Source of the DNA: Balneolaceae bacterium SMO_bin1
GTDB lineage: Bacteria; Bacteroidota; Rhodothermia; Balneolales; Balneolaceae
DNA: 7,876 bases
Assembly (NCBI GenBank): GCA_003123965.1
Contig: NNSL01000350.1
Coordinates: 1 to 7,876, forward strand
Direction: 5' to 3'
Both the position numbers and the translations under genes were made by a program. The notes under the pieces are model-generated. The model was not told where the DNA came from. It saw only the letters and a list, made by a program, of their open reading frames with translations, and did no database searches. Below are positions 6,276 to 7,876 of this stretch, piece by piece (the stretch's first letter is position 1; every line of letters begins with the position of its first letter).

Positions 6276-6797
6276 TCAGTTGTTCCCTTTCAACTCATCA
6301 GGGGCATGCTGCTTCAGATACTTTCTGAACCCCATTTTTTTAAATGCGTCTGACCCTACAAAGCCCAGCAGCCGGCTGAATGTTTGAGCTGGTATAAATC
6401 CCGGCTGAGCGCCAAGTTTCTTTCCATTTTTGTCCATAAAGAAAAAAGTGGGTGTCGCCTGCACTTGGTTATTACGAGCAAATTCGCGCCCGGTGACCGT
6501 TCGGTTATTGTACTTCATAGGGCTGTTTGATTCAATATCAACCCGAACCGGGTAGAAATAAACATTCATAGAATCGATGACGGCCTTTTGTGTAAACACC
6601 TCCTGATCCATCTTTTTGCAATATACGCACCAGGTTGCTTCAGCAAAAATGAGCACTTTTTTGCCATTTTCACTGGCCAGCTGCTGTGCGTCTTCCATTG
6701 AATACCATTGAATAGAAGATTGGGCCGTAGCCTGGCTGGGAACTAAATAAGCTGCGATACTAACTGCGAGGAGGATCAAAAAAAAGCGGGAGCGCAT
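6276..6797 (-). CDS. Secreted thioredoxin-fold protein with CVYC active site
   Basis: The 173-residue precursor has a signal peptide: Arg2 and Arg4, a hydrophobic core at 5-19, and an ATA|QS cleavage site near residue 25. The mature part is therefore periplasmic. A thioredoxin-like domain follows: KVLIFAEATWC (47-57), redox pair Cys57-Val-Tyr-Cys60, and the cis-proline loop ATPTFFF at 114-120 (Pro116). It resembles the Thioredoxin_7/SoxW-like group, which reduces or exchanges disulfides outside the cytoplasm. The tail from about 150 is a short basic extension. Only two cysteines are present, so no metal-storage or transfer motif is evident. The gene lies 24 bp after the phosphatase gene and 27 bp before mntR, all on one strand, suggesting co-transcription. 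The precise partner is unknown; the lipoprotein MsrB about 0.7 kb away is a plausible one. Confidence 0.9.
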   Translation of the reverse strand: MRSRFFLILLAVSIAAYLVPSQATAQSSIQWYSMEDAQQLASENGKKVLIFAEATWCVYCKKMDQEVFTQKAVIDSMNVYFYPVRVDIESNSPMKYNNRTVTGREFARNNQVQATPTFFFMDKNGKKLGAQPGFIPAQTFSRLLGFVGSDAFKKMGFRKYLKQHAPDELKGNN

Positions 6798-6821
6798 CTA
6801 AAAGAATTTCTTAATTATTTA

Positions 6822-7876
6822 TTACTCTTCACCGTTGCCAAACCGTATGGCCATTAAGGTCATATCATCATGCTGTTTGGCCTGCCCGATGAAACGTGTT
6901 ACACCATCGGATATATTTGAAACGATGTTTGAAGCAGGTTCATGCTTCAGCTTTTTTACCAGTTTAATCAGCTTGTCAGTACCATAAAACTTGTGTTCAA
7001 TGTTCAAGGCCTCAACTATGCCGTCGGTATAAAACAGAAACATATCGTCTTCTGTTATTGATAACTCAATTTCTTGAATCTTATTATCGAAGACTTTGCC
7101 TTTTGTTAAACCAATACCCAAGCCATTGGGTTGAAGCTCATTTACTTTGCCGCTCCGGGTTTTTACATGCAAAATTGGATTATGGCCAGCACGGGCAAAG
7201 GTAAACGTATTTTTCTTAAGATCTACAACACCATACACCAGCGAAACAAATGTTCCCCTGGATGCATTATCGTGGAACAGGTTATTCATTTTTTTAAGGA
7301 CCAGCGCCGGTGAATCGGTCTCCCGGCACAAGGTGTGCAATATGCCCTTCACGAACGTCATGTAAAATGCCGCCTGAATACCTTTGCCGCTCACATCCCC
7401 GATAGCAACAGCTACCCGATGATCATCAAGCGGAATAAAGTCGTAATAATCACCGCCTGTTTCGTAGGCAGGCTGACAAACAGCGGCGATATCGAGCCCG
7501 GGATATGCGGGTGTTTTTGACGGCAAGAATGATTGCTGAACTTCACGCGCAATATGCAGTTCTTGCTTTATGCGTTGTTCCTGGGCTAACTCTTCTACGT
7601 AGCTGGGTACATATTCGGGCAACGTAGCTTCTTCTTTGCCCATTGTTATTGATAATATGGCAAACACAGTGAGCAGACCGAGCACTCCGACAAATACTAA
7701 AAACGTGAAAGAATCGGGTGAATTGGGCACAATCCAGCCGGATGCGCTTGCCGCCAAGCCCAAAAATAGAAAGTGCGATATAAAAACAGTCAAAAAATCC
7801 CACCTGAAATAAATAACTGTTAGAGCTGCACCGAACACAGCACCCTGTAACAGCTCATACCAGAAGGGTCCGAAAC
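6822..7876 (-). CDS. Membrane-anchored SpoIIE/PP2C-type serine/threonine phosphatase, 5' end outside window
   Basis: The reading frame is open to the window edge, so about 350 C-terminal residues are seen and the true start is missing. A GTG at 7838 is in frame but continues coding upstream (FGPFWYELLQGA), so I do not accept it as the start. Numbering from the edge, two or more membrane segments lie at about 18-43 and 55-77. A charged helical linker (about 88-112) follows, with the QQSFLP motif (113-118) typical before the phosphatase domain. The PP2C-like signature is complete: GGDYYDF (140-146), GDVSGKG (159-165), AGHNP (229-233), FYTDG (281-285) and HDDMT (335-339), which together supply the metal-binding aspartates. 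Such RsbU-like enzymes dephosphorylate anti-anti-sigma factors in partner-switching systems, but no partner is visible here. The N-terminal segment resembles the last motif of CPBP intramembrane proteins (GAVFG ... SHFLF), a tentative idea. It is the first visible gene of the unit with the thioredoxin-like gene and mntR. Confidence 0.92.
   Translation of the reverse strand, partial: FGPFWYELLQGAVFGAALTVIYFRWDFLTVFISHFLFLGLAASASGWIVPNSPDSFTFLVFVGVLGLLTVFAILSITMGKEEATLPEYVPSYVEELAQEQRIKQELHIAREVQQSFLPSKTPAYPGLDIAAVCQPAYETGGDYYDFIPLDDHRVAVAIGDVSGKGIQAAFYMTFVKGILHTLCRETDSPALVLKKMNNLFHDNASRGTFVSLVYGVVDLKKNTFTFARAGHNPILHVKTRSGKVNELQPNGLGIGLTKGKVFDNKIQEIELSITEDDMFLFYTDGIVEALNIEHKFYGTDKLIKLVKKLKHEPASNIVSNISDGVTRFIGQAKQHDDMTLMAIRFGNGEE

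Noticed and set aside
7543..7803. 86-residue minus-strand reading frame
   Set aside because: It is an out-of-frame shadow of the phosphatase gene on the same strand, Arg- and Cys-rich without pattern.
7836..7838. GTG as the start of the phosphatase
   Set aside because: The frame stays open to the window edge and upstream codons encode a plausible hydrophobic continuation, so the gene is cut by the window.
1..7876. tRNA, CRISPR array, insertion sequence, riboswitch
   Set aside because: I looked on both strands and saw no cloverleaf, no regularly spaced repeats, no transposase or integrase signature, and no recognisable riboswitch core. A computed search could still find a weak one.

Overview
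The window looks like an ordinary chromosomal segment from a Bacteroidota-like bacterium of the FCB group, possibly Balneolales or Rhodothermales. Three things support this. Most starts have A-rich upstream sequence and no Shine-Dalgarno match. An AraC regulator carries a CxxC heavy-metal-associated (HMA-like) N-terminus, an architecture I associate with Bacteroidota. The overall flavour is moderate GC with acidic proteins. The taxonomic placement is inference. No tRNA, rRNA, CRISPR array, transposase or integrase was seen.

Layout. (1) Positions 138-3286, minus strand: a Cu(I)-exporting P1B-type ATPase (copA), followed 14 bp later by a class I SAM-dependent methyltransferase. (2) Positions 3287-3499: a divergent regulatory region with several imperfect dyads. 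(3) Positions 3500-4169, plus strand: a four-helix membrane protein and a small XRE-type regulator that probably starts at a GTG one base after the preceding stop codon. (4) Positions 4170-4264: a short convergent gap with a hairpin and repeat-like debris. (5) Positions 4265-4843, minus strand: the HMA-like/AraC regulator. (6) Positions 5010-5555, plus strand: methionine-(R)-sulfoxide reductase B with a lipoprotein signal. (7) Positions 5583-7876, minus strand: an apparent operon running from a SpoIIE/PP2C-type phosphatase (5' end outside the window) through a secreted thioredoxin-fold protein to an MntR/DtxR-type metalloregulator.

Taken together, the genes concern metal homeostasis and the oxidative damage that goes with it: copper export, a putative metal-thiol regulator, repair of oxidised methionine outside the cytoplasm, a periplasmic dithiol protein that could supply reducing power, and a Mn/Fe regulator. 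The phosphatase adds a signalling component. Shared regulation among these units is inferred from proximity only. I did not find a clearly new multi-gene system. The most promising items are the HMA-like/AraC regulator, the dyad-rich copA control region, and the membrane-anchored phosphatase co-transcribed with thioredoxin and MntR.
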